This document shows positions 19,788 through 29,781 of a stretch of 32,879 nt of DNA, one piece after another; the first letter of the stretch is position 1; each line of letters begins with the position of its first letter. The translations under genes were made by a program, and so were the position numbers. Under the pieces are notes generated by a model that saw only the letters and a program-made list of their open reading frames with translations, was not told where the DNA came from and ran no database searches. Origin of the DNA: Schoenoplectus triqueter (Eukaryota; Streptophyta; Magnoliopsida; Poales; Cyperaceae); NCBI GenBank assembly GCA_964058805.1, contig CAXKVV010000674.1, positions 1 through 32,879 of the forward strand, written 5' to 3'.

Positions 19788-20816
19788 CTAACGTGAGACG
19801 ACAAATTTCTTGATTTCTTCAACCAGCTCTCTGGTTCGTTTACCAGTAACAGGATCTGCATCAACGGCAAACTTGTTAAGATAGAAAATATGCTCCATGT
19901 CATGACTCATCACCAATTCCACCTCTTTACCAGCTTGCTTCATCGCTTCAAAGTACTCCAACTGTCGATCCCTTAACAAATCTAACTCCGCTACCGCCAC
20001 AAGAAGTGGAGGCATGGTAAGCCCTTCCATTGCTGGTGCTTCTTCCCCCATGGGGCACACATATGGGTGGTCTTTTGTTCCACCGACAGGTACTGCCAGT
20101 GCCAACAGTTTGTCGATCATCTCCCAGTTGATGAACGGGCCCTGGGGGTTCTCCAGCTCTGACTGGCTTCGCTTAGTGCTAGCAAATCCTGGGTGAAGAA
20201 GGATTCCACCGGCTATTCGGGCAGGATGTAACAATCCTGGCCCAACTGCACCTGCTCGGGCACAAATCTCATGCACAAGGTTTCCACCTGAACTATCTCC
20301 TATAAGGAAAACACGGGAGAAGTCACCAGTTTTGCGCAACTGTTCAGACACTGGCGTCACCTCTGCTTCACCTATTGCAACTGAGCGGAGCCAGAGGAGT
20401 GCTGAGAAGGCAGCGTCAATGGCTGCGGGAAGCCGGTGCTCTGGGGCAAGAGGAAGGACAGGAGAAACCACCGCAGCAGCTTGTAGAGAAGTCGGTAGTT
20501 TAGCATAGAATTCATGATACAGAGCCCAAGAGGGGTGTGAGAGACAGAAGACACCGCCATGGAAATGGAGAAAGATCGGGAGGCTGTGGCTTGGATTACT
20601 GGCCACTTTAGGAAGATACAACCGGATAGGAGGATCAGTGGACAAGTCATGCACAGTGATGCCATTGTGGGGTTCGTCATATGGTGTAACCGGAGTTAGG
20701 AGCGGTCCTGCCTCGGGGGAGGTGAACCGCTCCACCGTACCATCGCTGTATAATTTGAGGCTATTTGTGACCTCCACAGTTATGGTCCGGTTGGAGTTTG
20801 CATCATGAGAGGCCAT
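19788..20816 (-). CDS. Class-I plant carboxylesterase (CXE15/17-like), 342 aa, intronless
   Basis: An alpha/beta-hydrolase expected to cleave carboxyl esters, probably cytosolic since no signal peptide is visible. Motifs: HFHGGVF at about 84-90 (oxyanion hole), LAPEHRLPAA (123-132), GDSSGGN (173-179, nucleophile Ser175), ELDLLRDR with Asp279, and the catalytic His309 in HDMEHIFY. Length and the lack of introns match many plant CXE genes. LLWLRS, FSRVFLIGDSSGGNLVHE and the overall order resemble the CXE15/17 group; Arabidopsis CXE15 is known to hydrolyse strigolactones, but the substrate here is unknown. Two changes are noteworthy: HGGV instead of the usual HGGG/HGGA, and VLPLAPEHR in place of the usual YRLAPEHR. 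The start is ATG at 20816. The stop is TAG. The frame is intact. Confidence 0.92.
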   Translation of the reverse strand: MASHDANSNRTITVEVTNSLKLYSDGTVERFTSPEAGPLLTPVTPYDEPHNGITVHDLSTDPPIRLYLPKVASNPSHSLPIFLHFHGGVFCLSHPSWALYHEFYAKLPTSLQAAAVVSPVLPLAPEHRLPAAIDAAFSALLWLRSVAIGEAEVTPVSEQLRKTGDFSRVFLIGDSSGGNLVHEICARAGAVGPGLLHPARIAGGILLHPGFASTKRSQSELENPQGPFINWEMIDKLLALAVPVGGTKDHPYVCPMGEEAPAMEGLTMPPLLVAVAELDLLRDRQLEYFEAMKQAGKEVELVMSHDMEHIFYLNKFAVDADPVTGKRTRELVEEIKKFVVSR

Positions 20817-21904
20817 TAGTGTGAAGGTTTGGGTTCAGACAATGAGATTGTAATGGTTCTCTATCTGAATCTGAAATAGTGTTCTCTGTATCTACCGATT
20901 AGTTATTGACTTCCAAGTCTTTAATGCTATCGCCTATTAGAGAATATAGAGATGAACAACATAATAAAGTCGTGATTAAACAATATTTTATTCAACTGAT
21001 AAGGGCTGCGTGATTTACGCCATTTTGACCTCTGTTTCAGCAGCAGAAATGCTGAATCAATCATTCACATTTTTATTATTAATTAACTGCTCTTTTTTTA
21101 AAAAAAAATAACCTATTGACAGCTAGCATTATATTTGAAGTAATTATTTTTTTCGGTTTACTATTTTAATATATAAGAACCTTTCACAAAGTAATTCATT
21201 TTAATTATAAAAGATTACTGAACAATTTACTAAAAATTTGAATTTTATAATACTTGGAAAAATTCAATTTTTAGAAGAATTAATTAATGTCAACTGGGAA
21301 CCCAAATCAGAGATTTAGCTATCGCATTGAGATCACGTGTATTGTATAATATTATTATTGAGCGGTCTCACGTGAAATTAAATGTACTTTTGTGTGATTA
21401 ATTGGACAGAGTCACTCTTTTGTTAATAGACAAATTTGTCCCTAATTAATTACATCTAATTAACTTGCCATATTTTTTGTGTTGCCGCCGGCTTTTATTT
21501 ATATATAAAACTTTTCAATTGACTGAGATCTCTTCATTTCTGTTCAACAAGGTGCTTTCCAGTCCAACTGAGCAAATATTATGAAATCAAGAATTGAAAT
21601 TTGACATTAAAAAGGAATTAAAGAATAAAGTCAATTTAAATTCAAGTATTCAATATATTTTTTATTATAAAATTGATCATTTCAAAACATGATTTAAATC
21701 AATAATATAGATATGAAAATTTTAAAAGTTCATTTGTACTTAAATAAGATTAATAGTTCAGCACATCATACAAAATTAATGTCTTAATGCATAGTGTTGA
21801 TGCACTTAGAACATTAAATCACATGCATATTTTTTAAATTAAAACTAAAACTAAGCTAAAATTACATTGTACTAAAAAAATCAAAATTAGAAATATCATT
21901 TAAA
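20817..21904. other. Intergenic DNA including the carboxylesterase promoter region
   Basis: On the minus strand a weak TATA-like CTATATTC lies at 20942-20949, about 130 bases upstream of the ATG. The rest is AT-rich without coding motifs or long repeats. Confidence 0.35.
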
Positions 21905-22291
21905 TCAATGCAGAGGTATTGTCTTTTTATGACCCACTTCACTATTCTGATCACTAAATCTGGAGGACTTTTGTTGTAGTGCAGCTTCAACAATTACAAA
22001 TTGTGAGGGATCCTGTCTAGTAGAACTTAAACTTTTTTTCTTTGACTTTTTAGTATTACCCTTGTGAGATTTTACCATTGGCTCAAATAATACATTAGTT
22101 TGATTTATGAGCTCGACTATCTTTTGCTGGGTAAATTCTTTTTTATCCATAGGCCACTCTTGATACTTCTTATAAAGATCTTCTAGCAGTTTTTCCATTT
22201 TGTCATCACCGTCATTCATTGTAATTTGTACACTTACTTCCCTAGTATCAATCCTCCAGTGTGGGTGCACTTGATCCAATGATATAATCAT
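21905..22291 (-). pseudogene. Fragment resembling the linker of MULE/FAR1/OTU-type plant proteins
   Basis: A 128-residue ATG-started frame with VHPHWRID near the start, a charged helical middle (MEKLLEDLYKKYQEWP, then QQKIVELINQTNVLFEP), and a basic stretch followed by SSTRQDPSQFVIVEA. The final pattern (Lys/Arg-rich, then STKRDPSxFE-like) is reminiscent of the segment that precedes the OTU-like domain in plant MULE- or FAR1-derived proteins. No catalytic domain is present and the frame ends in HKKTIPLH. It is probably a stranded exon of a transposon-derived gene. It lies only 26 bases from the large LTR. The assignment is from motif memory and is not firm. Confidence 0.4.
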
Positions 22292-22689
22292 ATTTTTCTA
22301 ATTTCTCATTCGGTGTGTGTGAAACCTCGTAACTTTTAAAATAATAAAATCTATAAATATATAATTAAGAAAAAATATTGAGAAAAAAAAACATATAGTA
22401 AAATTTATAATTTGGAAAGAAGAAATCTTAATTAAATTGAGCAGATAGAAAAAAAAACCTTAATATGTTGAAATGCGATGAAATAATTAACAACGATTGA
22501 TTTAAGAAATTTACAATAATTTTCATGATGAGGGTAATAATGATTAACAATTTAAATGATATTAAATTAATTTATTTGATACGATAAAAATATAAGAATC
22601 AAATTGGTCCTGAAAATAATTACATTTAAATGATTAAAAGAGAGAATAAATCGGACGCGCGAATAGTCGCACAAATTCGATCACGAAAA

Positions 22690-23250
22690 ATCTGACCGGC
22701 CTCAAAAAAAAAAATTTCTCTCTCTTTCTTTTCTTTCTTTTCTCTCCTCCTGTCTCTCACCCATCCCATCTTTTCCCCAAGTTCCCTCCTCCCTGTCCAT
22801 CCGTAACTTACCACCAAACTTCCCTTTGACAGCCTCCTTACCTCCTCTCTCAAACCGAGGCCAAGAGCTAGGCCCCCTCTCACTCGGAATCTATTTCCCC
22901 TTCTCATCTTCGTAACCGAGAGCCCCACACCCACTCACCCCTCCCCATTTGTGCGTATCTTGCCCCCGCCTTGGCTCGCGAACTGGGGCGCCTCAGAACC
23001 AAGAGGTGGAGTTTACACCTCTCAACAACCTCCTGGTGGAGCACCTCTGCCTTTTTATTCTCTACACGCCTCATCAGGCTGCTCACCGCCCACGGCACTA
23101 GCCGAGATAGCCACAGGAGCACACCATTCGAGCCTCATCTCCGGTGTTGAATTTGTCGAACCACCGTCCCACTTTGCTGCCTTTGTCGAGTTGGTAATAT
23201 CTTTCCCCTCTCTTGGCCGTGTGAGCCATGTGCCGGGCTAAACTCGTGTC
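22690..23250 (+). other. Pyrimidine-rich, GC-rich leader-like segment within the LTR
   Basis: A C/T-rich tract (22710-22800, e.g. CTCTCTCTTTCTTTTC) is followed by C-rich sequence and a 97-codon open frame beginning at GTG (22951-23241) with no domain. In composition it looks like a plant transcript 5' leader. It may be the transcribed R/U5 region of the LTR or a captured exon. I do not call it a gene. Confidence 0.3.
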
Positions 23251-24414
23251 TTCGTTGCTTATTGTTACTAGTGTGCTCGTTTAATTTTAAACCTTGTGCA
23301 ATCTTGTATCGTGTTGTTATCCCCCTGTTGTGTTTGTTGGGTTGGGTTCTTCATATTGTCAATCAAAACTGATATTGGGACCAACGTGGTAACCTAATAG
23401 TTTATGCGTTGGATTAACAAGCTTTTAATTGAAATATGAAATTAAATTATGATGAAATAATTTAACGGGACTTGTTGTTGTATGCTGGTTGGGGTTTTAG
23501 CTTAAAAAAAGAACACGTACTATACTTGGACCAATTGTAGAATATATGTGTGCGCTAAAAGTTTAATGAAATGGTTAGTCAAATGTCATAAATTAAAATG
23601 AAAAATTCTAATAATTAATTAATTAATTAATATTTAAAGAGAAAAATTAAGAAATTATTATATTCTCAGTCTGGCCCATCTATTGAATTCACTAGACGTA
23701 TATGGTGCAAGTGCATGAAAGTGATGTGTATTTGTATCCAACTTACCTTGGACGAGAGTATCACTCTGATTTGAATTACTCAATTCACTAAAGTTTCAAT
23801 CAATTTTTGTTTTGTTCTCACTTCCGTTGATGCATACTGTTGTCTTACAATTACAAAATTGGCATGCACAACTTGGTCTAAGCCTCATACACATGCTATA
23901 TTACGTGGTATTATATTAATTTTCTAATGAAATAATTTTTCCTTGTATGTTCTAATTGGCTGTTTGAATTCATTTAAAAATAATATATATATGATTAACT
24001 TCAATTCATGCTTCACTGTTTTTATTCAAAATGATATAAGTAACAACTTTAACGAGTAATGATCGAAGATTGGATATGCAATTAGCATCACATTTGTTAG
24101 AATACATTAATTCGATTAAGTTAAATAATAAAAGTGTTTAGTTCAATAAAAATAATTAAGAATTAAATTAAATAAAGATTGAACATTAAAACACCAACAC
24201 ATTAATAATATAATAACTTTTTCTTTACTTTTATTTTATATTAGTTTTCGTTTACTTTATTTTATTTCTTTTTATTTTACTTTAATTTTAAAACTAATTT
24301 CTCTAACTTATAAAAACTAATAATAGTACTTATATATAATAAAGTAAACTACCTAATTTAAAAACATAGTAACAATAATAATTAGAATGCAATTAATATA
24401 TATTAGAATATATA

Positions 24415-24660
24415 TTAATCAATTTCTCTATTTTTTTAAAATAAATAAAAAAATAATAAAACAAATATTATATGTATAATATAGATATTAATTAACTTCT
24501 CTATTTAATAACGAAATAATATTAATAAATATATAATATAAATATAGGTTAAGCAATCTCTCTAATTTAAAAATAAATAAATAAGAGAATATTAGAATAT
24601 GATATTAAATATATTATATATTATATATTAATCAATTTCTCTATTTTAAATAAATTGATG
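24415..24660. repeat. Very AT-rich degenerate tandem repeat within the LTR
   Basis: TTAATCAATTTCTCTATT-like sequence starts at 24415, 24488, 24549 and 24628 (spacing 61-79), each followed by an AAATAAATAA stretch. A fifth diverged copy may lie near 24291. This block separates the GC-richer left and right parts of the LTR. Confidence 0.6.
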
Positions 24661-25835
24661 TAATAATTAAATCCATAACCTCGAAATATAAAATAAAGAA
24701 TGGACGTATAAAAGCGATTACGAACGATAAACACAATTTAACGGATCTCGAATACGGGCAACTAAAATTCCGACACCGCGTAAATGCAGCAGAAATGTTG
24801 CCGAAATTTTCAGAAAAAGACGACAAACCCGAAACAAACGCTTAATTAAATTATCAATCCAATTTAATTATTAATTGTGAAATAAATCGAGTTAAAACTA
24901 ATAAACATCCGATTTAAATTAAAATAGGTGATACAGTCGACTCGGATCCACTCGCGGAGTACGAGGTCATTCCCGACCCGATGTACGCGGACACCGACCC
25001 CGAGGCCGGTGTTCTACCTCCGGAGTAGAGCGACTCCGCGATCCTCACCCGCACTCCCAGGTACGGTTTCCTAGGATTTGATTTTCTCTCTTTAGAATTA
25101 GGAATCCAAACCGAAATTAAAACTATTTTTAAAATAAATCTGAATTGCGGTACTTTCGACCAGACTTTGATTAGAGACCAAAATTGACTTGTCATCTGCA
25201 TCCGGTAAATTGACCAGTATATTCGAGACATACCCGCATTCGCATGTCATATCATGTCATATTGCACGTAGACAGGATAGGAGTAGGATTCGGGAAATAG
25301 TCCCGAGATAGGATCAGATAGAATTAAATAATTCAAGTTGTAGATTATATTTATCAGGAAAATATTATTACTATCACTAATTATTAATTAAGTCAGGTAG
25401 TTAATCATGCATTAAATGCATGGGAGTGCTGAGAGGCGGACCGGGTAATTTCCAGTCTAAGTTGCCTTACATAACCAGACCGTTGTGGTTACGTACGGTG
25501 ACCCATAGGCCCGTGGGACCCACCGGTCTGTATATGTACTGCGCATCTGTACCTGTCGGATTATCCACCGATCCCGTCATTTGGCGGGTTCGGCTGTGTC
25601 GGAGTGTTTTTCTTTGATCAATATTATATTTTTATTATTCTTAATATGATTAAATTTTTAATCCAAATTTGAGCGTTTAGGATACCGTGTACTTCAGTGT
25701 TTAGTGTGGGCGGCCATATCCGAGACTGGAATCTAGTTCGTGATATTATATTATTATATTTATCCGGCGTATATAGGATCCTAATATTGTCCGAAGGGCT
25801 TTCTTCTTTGGCCCATAGTTGGTACAGAGAAAGTC

Positions 25836-25981
25836 GGGATGCGGTCCACTGGCCTTAGTGGGTACAGTGTAGGCTCCCATTTGTTATATTTCGTTTTGAT
25901 ACTTTTACGGGATGCGGTCCTCTGACCCTTGGTTGGTACAGTGTAGGCTCCCATTTGATTTCGATTTGTTAATTCACGAGT
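25836..25981 (+). repeat. 73-bp tandem duplication within the LTR
   Basis: GGGATGCGGTCC starts at 25836 and 25909. Both copies continue with TGG/ACC-rich sequence and GGTACAGTGTAGGCTCCCAT, then TTTG and diverging tails. Confidence 0.8.
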
Positions 25982-26170
25982 AGTTATCTCCTTTGGCGAT
26001 ATGGCAACTGAAGACATAATTATCCACTTGCTTTTATTTTGTAAGGTGAATTACCAGATTTAGCAGACCAGAGTACGTGCTTATGCACGCTCACTCTCCT
26101 AGGGCGTTATCGCCTCGGGAGCCCGAATTGTCGTTTATGCGGCATTGGCGTCGCATAAACATAAAGTCCT

Positions 26171-26262
26171 AAGTTCGTAAGTTGGGTCGCTGGTGGCGCC
26201 CGCTTAGGCAAGGCCCAAGTTCGTAAGTTGGGACGCTGGTGGCGCCCGCTTGGGATAGATTT
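26171..26262 (+). repeat. 46-bp tandem duplication within the LTR
   Basis: AAGTTCGTAAGTTGGG followed by CGCTGGTGGCGCCCGCTT starts at 26171 and 26217. The two units are nearly identical, with one T/A difference in the GGGTCGC/GGGACGC step. The sequence is GC-rich and can fold (GGCGCC and GCGGGC/GCCCGC-like dyads). Confidence 0.8.
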
Positions 26263-26958
26263 GGTGATTTACAAATCGGGATATTTATTTCGGGTGTTTG
26301 TTTTCTCGTACCTTATATTTTATATTATATTACTATTTCCACAGATTTTCTCTTTCGGGGTTATTTGTCATTTCATGTCATTCATGTAGAGGTGTTCTCG
26401 AAATGTATAAAATAATAATACATTAACATATATTTAAATAATTCATTGCATTTAAATTCGGTATCGGTATTTGGGTTCAGTCTAGGAAAGAAGATCAAAT
26501 TTTAAGGCTGGATCTAAATCCGTACTGAGTAATTTTTAAAATTACTCACGTTTCCACGGTGGTTGTGGGATCCAGGTTTACAGGTATGGGCTCGAGTTTT
26601 GATGAGAGTGCTAGGTGCAGCAGTCCTGCGTGATATCAGAGGTGCTTCGCCGCATCAGCACAGTGAGGCGGGTAGTTGATTAGGGCTTATCGGGCATCGG
26701 GTTTTTGGTTTCTTTCGTTGGGCTTTATTTGAGAGATTTTGCTACCCATTCCGATGGTGTTAGCCCCGCCGGTGTCTGGCGTTGTATTATCTGTATATTC
26801 TGGACTGTTTTGTTTTGTATTATTATTATTGTTTTGTTTATTCTGGGATTTTCTTTATTTTTATTCACTTAGCGTTTCGTACGCACGTCTCGTCGTGCGT
26901 ACGTGGCGGGATTAAGCACCCCTAATCCGATTTAATTATTCTGGGGTGTGACAGTGTG

Positions 26959-27840
26959 TGCATGAAAGACCCTTTGTGGCCGTAAATTGTCCCGTACAAA
27001 TAGGACTCATATTGCCGGTTTTTGCCTTTTTCATATTGTTTGTGCATTTCATACAATGCAAATAATGAAACACGGCAGCAGCTTGTAGATAAAAAATTTG
27101 GCCTTATAGCTTCGAGTTAATTTGATTCGATAGTTAAATAAATTAAGTTTGAGTTTGGTTGGTTTGGCTCATATTCTGACTCGACTCGAATAACAATAGT
27201 TTATATATATTTTCTGCTAAATCCTAATTCGATAATCCATCTCTCATTATCTCTCATCATCTCACCATTTTAGTGGCTTAACGACTTCTCATATTTGCTC
27301 ATAACTTGGCTCATATATCTGACTCGATTGTTTTTCTAATGGTCCATCCGTTCAAATTAGTATAAGAAAGATATTATTAAAAATATAATTTATTGATATA
27401 TCATTTTTGTAGATATACCAACTTTGTAGTTTATAGATATAATAAATATAAATGTCAAACTGAGTCAATGTACGTGCATTAACTCATGAGCCAACTTGAA
27501 TAGTAATGAGCTGAGTTTAAACTATATTTTTCAACTCAAAGCGTTTCACGAGCTCAACTCATGAACCAGCTCGCTCGAAGTCGACTCATTTTGTAGCTCT
27601 ACAACTGATAAAATTAGAGAGACACAGTGGTGTAGCAGGTAAGTCCCGACCGTTATTTGAGTTTGACTTTTGAAAGTATAAATAAAATAATAATAAAAAG
27701 AATAAAAATCATTGAACATTCCGAAGAACTGTGATGAGTTTGTTTCTTCTAATTGCCACCTTATGGTTCATACCACTTTTTTTTTGAAGTAGGGTTCATA
27801 GCACTTTATGTTATTGGATTTAACTATAGTACTATAGTTA
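26959..27840. other. Intergenic DNA with dispersed ACTCGA/GAGCTC-rich repeat
   Basis: From about 27105 to 27605 the sequence is rich in TTCGAGTTAA, CTCGACTCGAATAAC, GAGCTGAGTTTAAAC, GAGCTCAACTCATGAACC and GCTCGAAGTCGACTC. This composition is common in dispersed angiosperm foldback repeats. I could not define clean ends. No gene is seen. Confidence 0.35.
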
Positions 27841-28205
27841 GGGGTGTTAATATTTCGCCGTTTCGAACGTTTCCATTATGTTCCGTTCTAACAGAACGAA
27901 AATGAAATTGAAATGCATTTCGTTTGGTCCAACGAAACATAAATTGTCAGTAGCGTTTTATCAACATGTCACTTCTAATGGCGTCTTCCACCAAACACGC
28001 CACTAAAAGTGACATTTTCCACTAAACGCGTCACTCTTAGTGGTATCTTTGCCCAAAAACAAAATATTCTCAAATTATCTATGGATAACCTAAGAATATG
28101 AGTAAAACATTTGATGGAAGACACCACTTGGGGTGGCACGTTTGGTCAAATACGTTACTCCCAATAGCGCTTTGACAAGACATAACTGATAGTGACGCGT
28201 TGTTA
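27841..28205. repeat. Dyad-dense foldback repeat with 31-bp phased palindromes
   Basis: The left side starts GGGGTGTTAATATTTCG (hAT-end-like) and has dyads CGTTCT-AAC-AGAACG (27884-27898) and TTTCGTT-N6-AACGAAA (27918-27937). Then GTCACTTCTAATGGC (27968), GCCACTAAAAGTGAC (27999) and GTCACTCTTAGTGGT (28030) occur exactly 31 bp apart. They are separated by TCTTCCACCAAACAC-type spacers. A second block, in inverse orientation, has dyads at 28123, 28154 and 28182 and the inverse spacer GTTTGGT. No coding capacity. Confidence 0.6.
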
Positions 28206-29781
28206 TGTTTATTCTTAAAATTTAGTGAAAAGTAGTCTTATTAATAAAATTATGATTATTAAAATAATTAATTAAAAGATCGTTCTTTGGTTCTACCTTC
28301 TCCACTCTTACATTTATTTCTTTCAACGGCAGTTGTACAACAAATATGTTTTATTGGCCGAATGAAGAAACAATAATGCCTGGTTAAATGAAAAAATACA
28401 TCTACTATTATGTCTCATAGAGGCACCATAATGGACTACACAAAGTTAAATAAAAAACCCTAATTAACATATTTTTTAGTTAATTTTGTAGGCAGCTAAA
28501 GGGATGGTAGTATCTAGTAGCGTTCGTACTTTCGCTCAAAAAATAGCGTTAGTACTTTACAATGTTCAATTTCTATGGTTACAATATAACTCGTAATACA
28601 ATGTTCAAATTTTCTGGTCCAATTTATCAATAAAGATGATACTCATAAAAGGTAAAGCCCAAAGTATGGTAACCATGAATGAGGCGGTCCAAGACAAAAA
28701 CATTTTTGTGTTTGTTTTTAAATGGGTTGTCTAGCCCAGTAAAACTCAATCATCATAGAATGAAATTAAAGGTTGTGATTTTAGATGTAATTAATCCTAT
28801 GATCTATAATTATTTTCAATAAAAAAATTTCACAAGGTAAAAAATTGAAACTCCAATAAATAATAAATAAACAAATATTTATCTCAAAAAGTTGGTATAT
28901 ATAAATTATCTCAAAAAGATCTCAGTTAATGTGCTGGACAAAATAAAAAGTTTGCAAACTGTGGGACGTTTGATCAAGTTCCTCAAATTTATCCCTGTGA
29001 TCTAATTAAATTTTACGATTTCATTTTTAGTCCTTATAACGTTCAGTATATCAATTGATGCTACCAAAATGTGATTATTGCAAAAATCTATTGTGGCGAG
29101 TCTTATTTGACATAACACAGAGTATCATTTAATAATGAATGTTGATACACACATATTATAATCAATATAGCTGTATTATTTCATATTACCATCATCTAAG
29201 TTCTATAATACAAATACAATAAAAAATAAGTTGAAAAATAAAGACAGTAACAACTCATTTAGTGTGAATAGTAAAATCCATATTGATTTTGATATCTTCA
29301 TTACATTTTTTAAGTAATGAATAAAAAGAAACTATTAGAAATTAAAAATTACAGTTATCTTTTCAATTAACAAAATTAGCTGATTTTTCCCAAAAGAAAT
29401 TAAAAATGACGAAATAAAAGTGATCTGTCCCAGAAAACATCAAAATGTGTGGCCCAAAATCGTTCACAGAAGCCCAAGGCCCCACTATTCCCTTAATCGG
29501 TCCCTCCGCTTCCGATTCATGATTTTTTTAAGCTAATTCGACCGTTTTAAAGCAGTTAAATATCTTCCGATTCAGTGCCGATTTCACAAATTATTTACGC
29601 AAATAATGGCTCGAGCGATCATAAGCACAGGAAAATTCTGTACATTCCAACCGATCTTGTAACATACAACTCTTTGTGTTTTTATAATAAAAGGTTTATG
29701 TAGGCTGGCCTACTACATCAAAACAAATTGGTTCGACTGAGAAAATGGGTTTCTTTCAAACATAGTGAGTGATGTCTATGC
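28206..29781. other. Intergenic DNA downstream of the receptor kinase
   Basis: AT-rich. No open frame with a domain and no clear terminal repeat were found. The portion adjacent to 29782 should hold the 3' untranslated region of the minus-strand kinase gene. Confidence 0.45.

Larger units (their letters stand above)
22313..26958 (+). mobile_element. Solo long terminal repeat, 4.6 kb, with 5-bp TSD
   Basis: The repeat is 22318-26953. It begins TGTGAAACCTCG and ends CTGGGGTGTGACA. GTGTG occurs directly outside both ends (22313-22317 and 26954-26958), the 5-bp duplication expected of LTR retrotransposition. The TGTGA..GTGTGACA ends are typical of plant Ty3-type LTRs. No gag, protease, reverse transcriptase or integrase frame exists in the interval. 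No primer-binding site follows the right end, and no internal copy of the left end is visible, so a single LTR left by recombination is the simplest reading. The size is large but known for some plant lineages. A large non-autonomous element with unrecognised short LTRs is the alternative. Orientation is inferred from the ends. Confidence 0.72.

Noticed and set aside
20372..20680. 102-residue minus-strand frame
   Set aside because: It is a shifted-frame shadow of the carboxylesterase, which has all catalytic motifs in its own frame.
22951..23241. 96-residue open frame within the LTR
   Set aside because: It begins at GTG, has no recognised motif, and lies inside an interval bounded by LTR ends and a target duplication. 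Retained only as a leader-like segment.
27968..28200. Regularly spaced dyads that look CRISPR-like
   Set aside because: The spacers are also conserved between units, the blocks are inverted, and this is plant nuclear DNA. It is a foldback repeat and not a CRISPR array.
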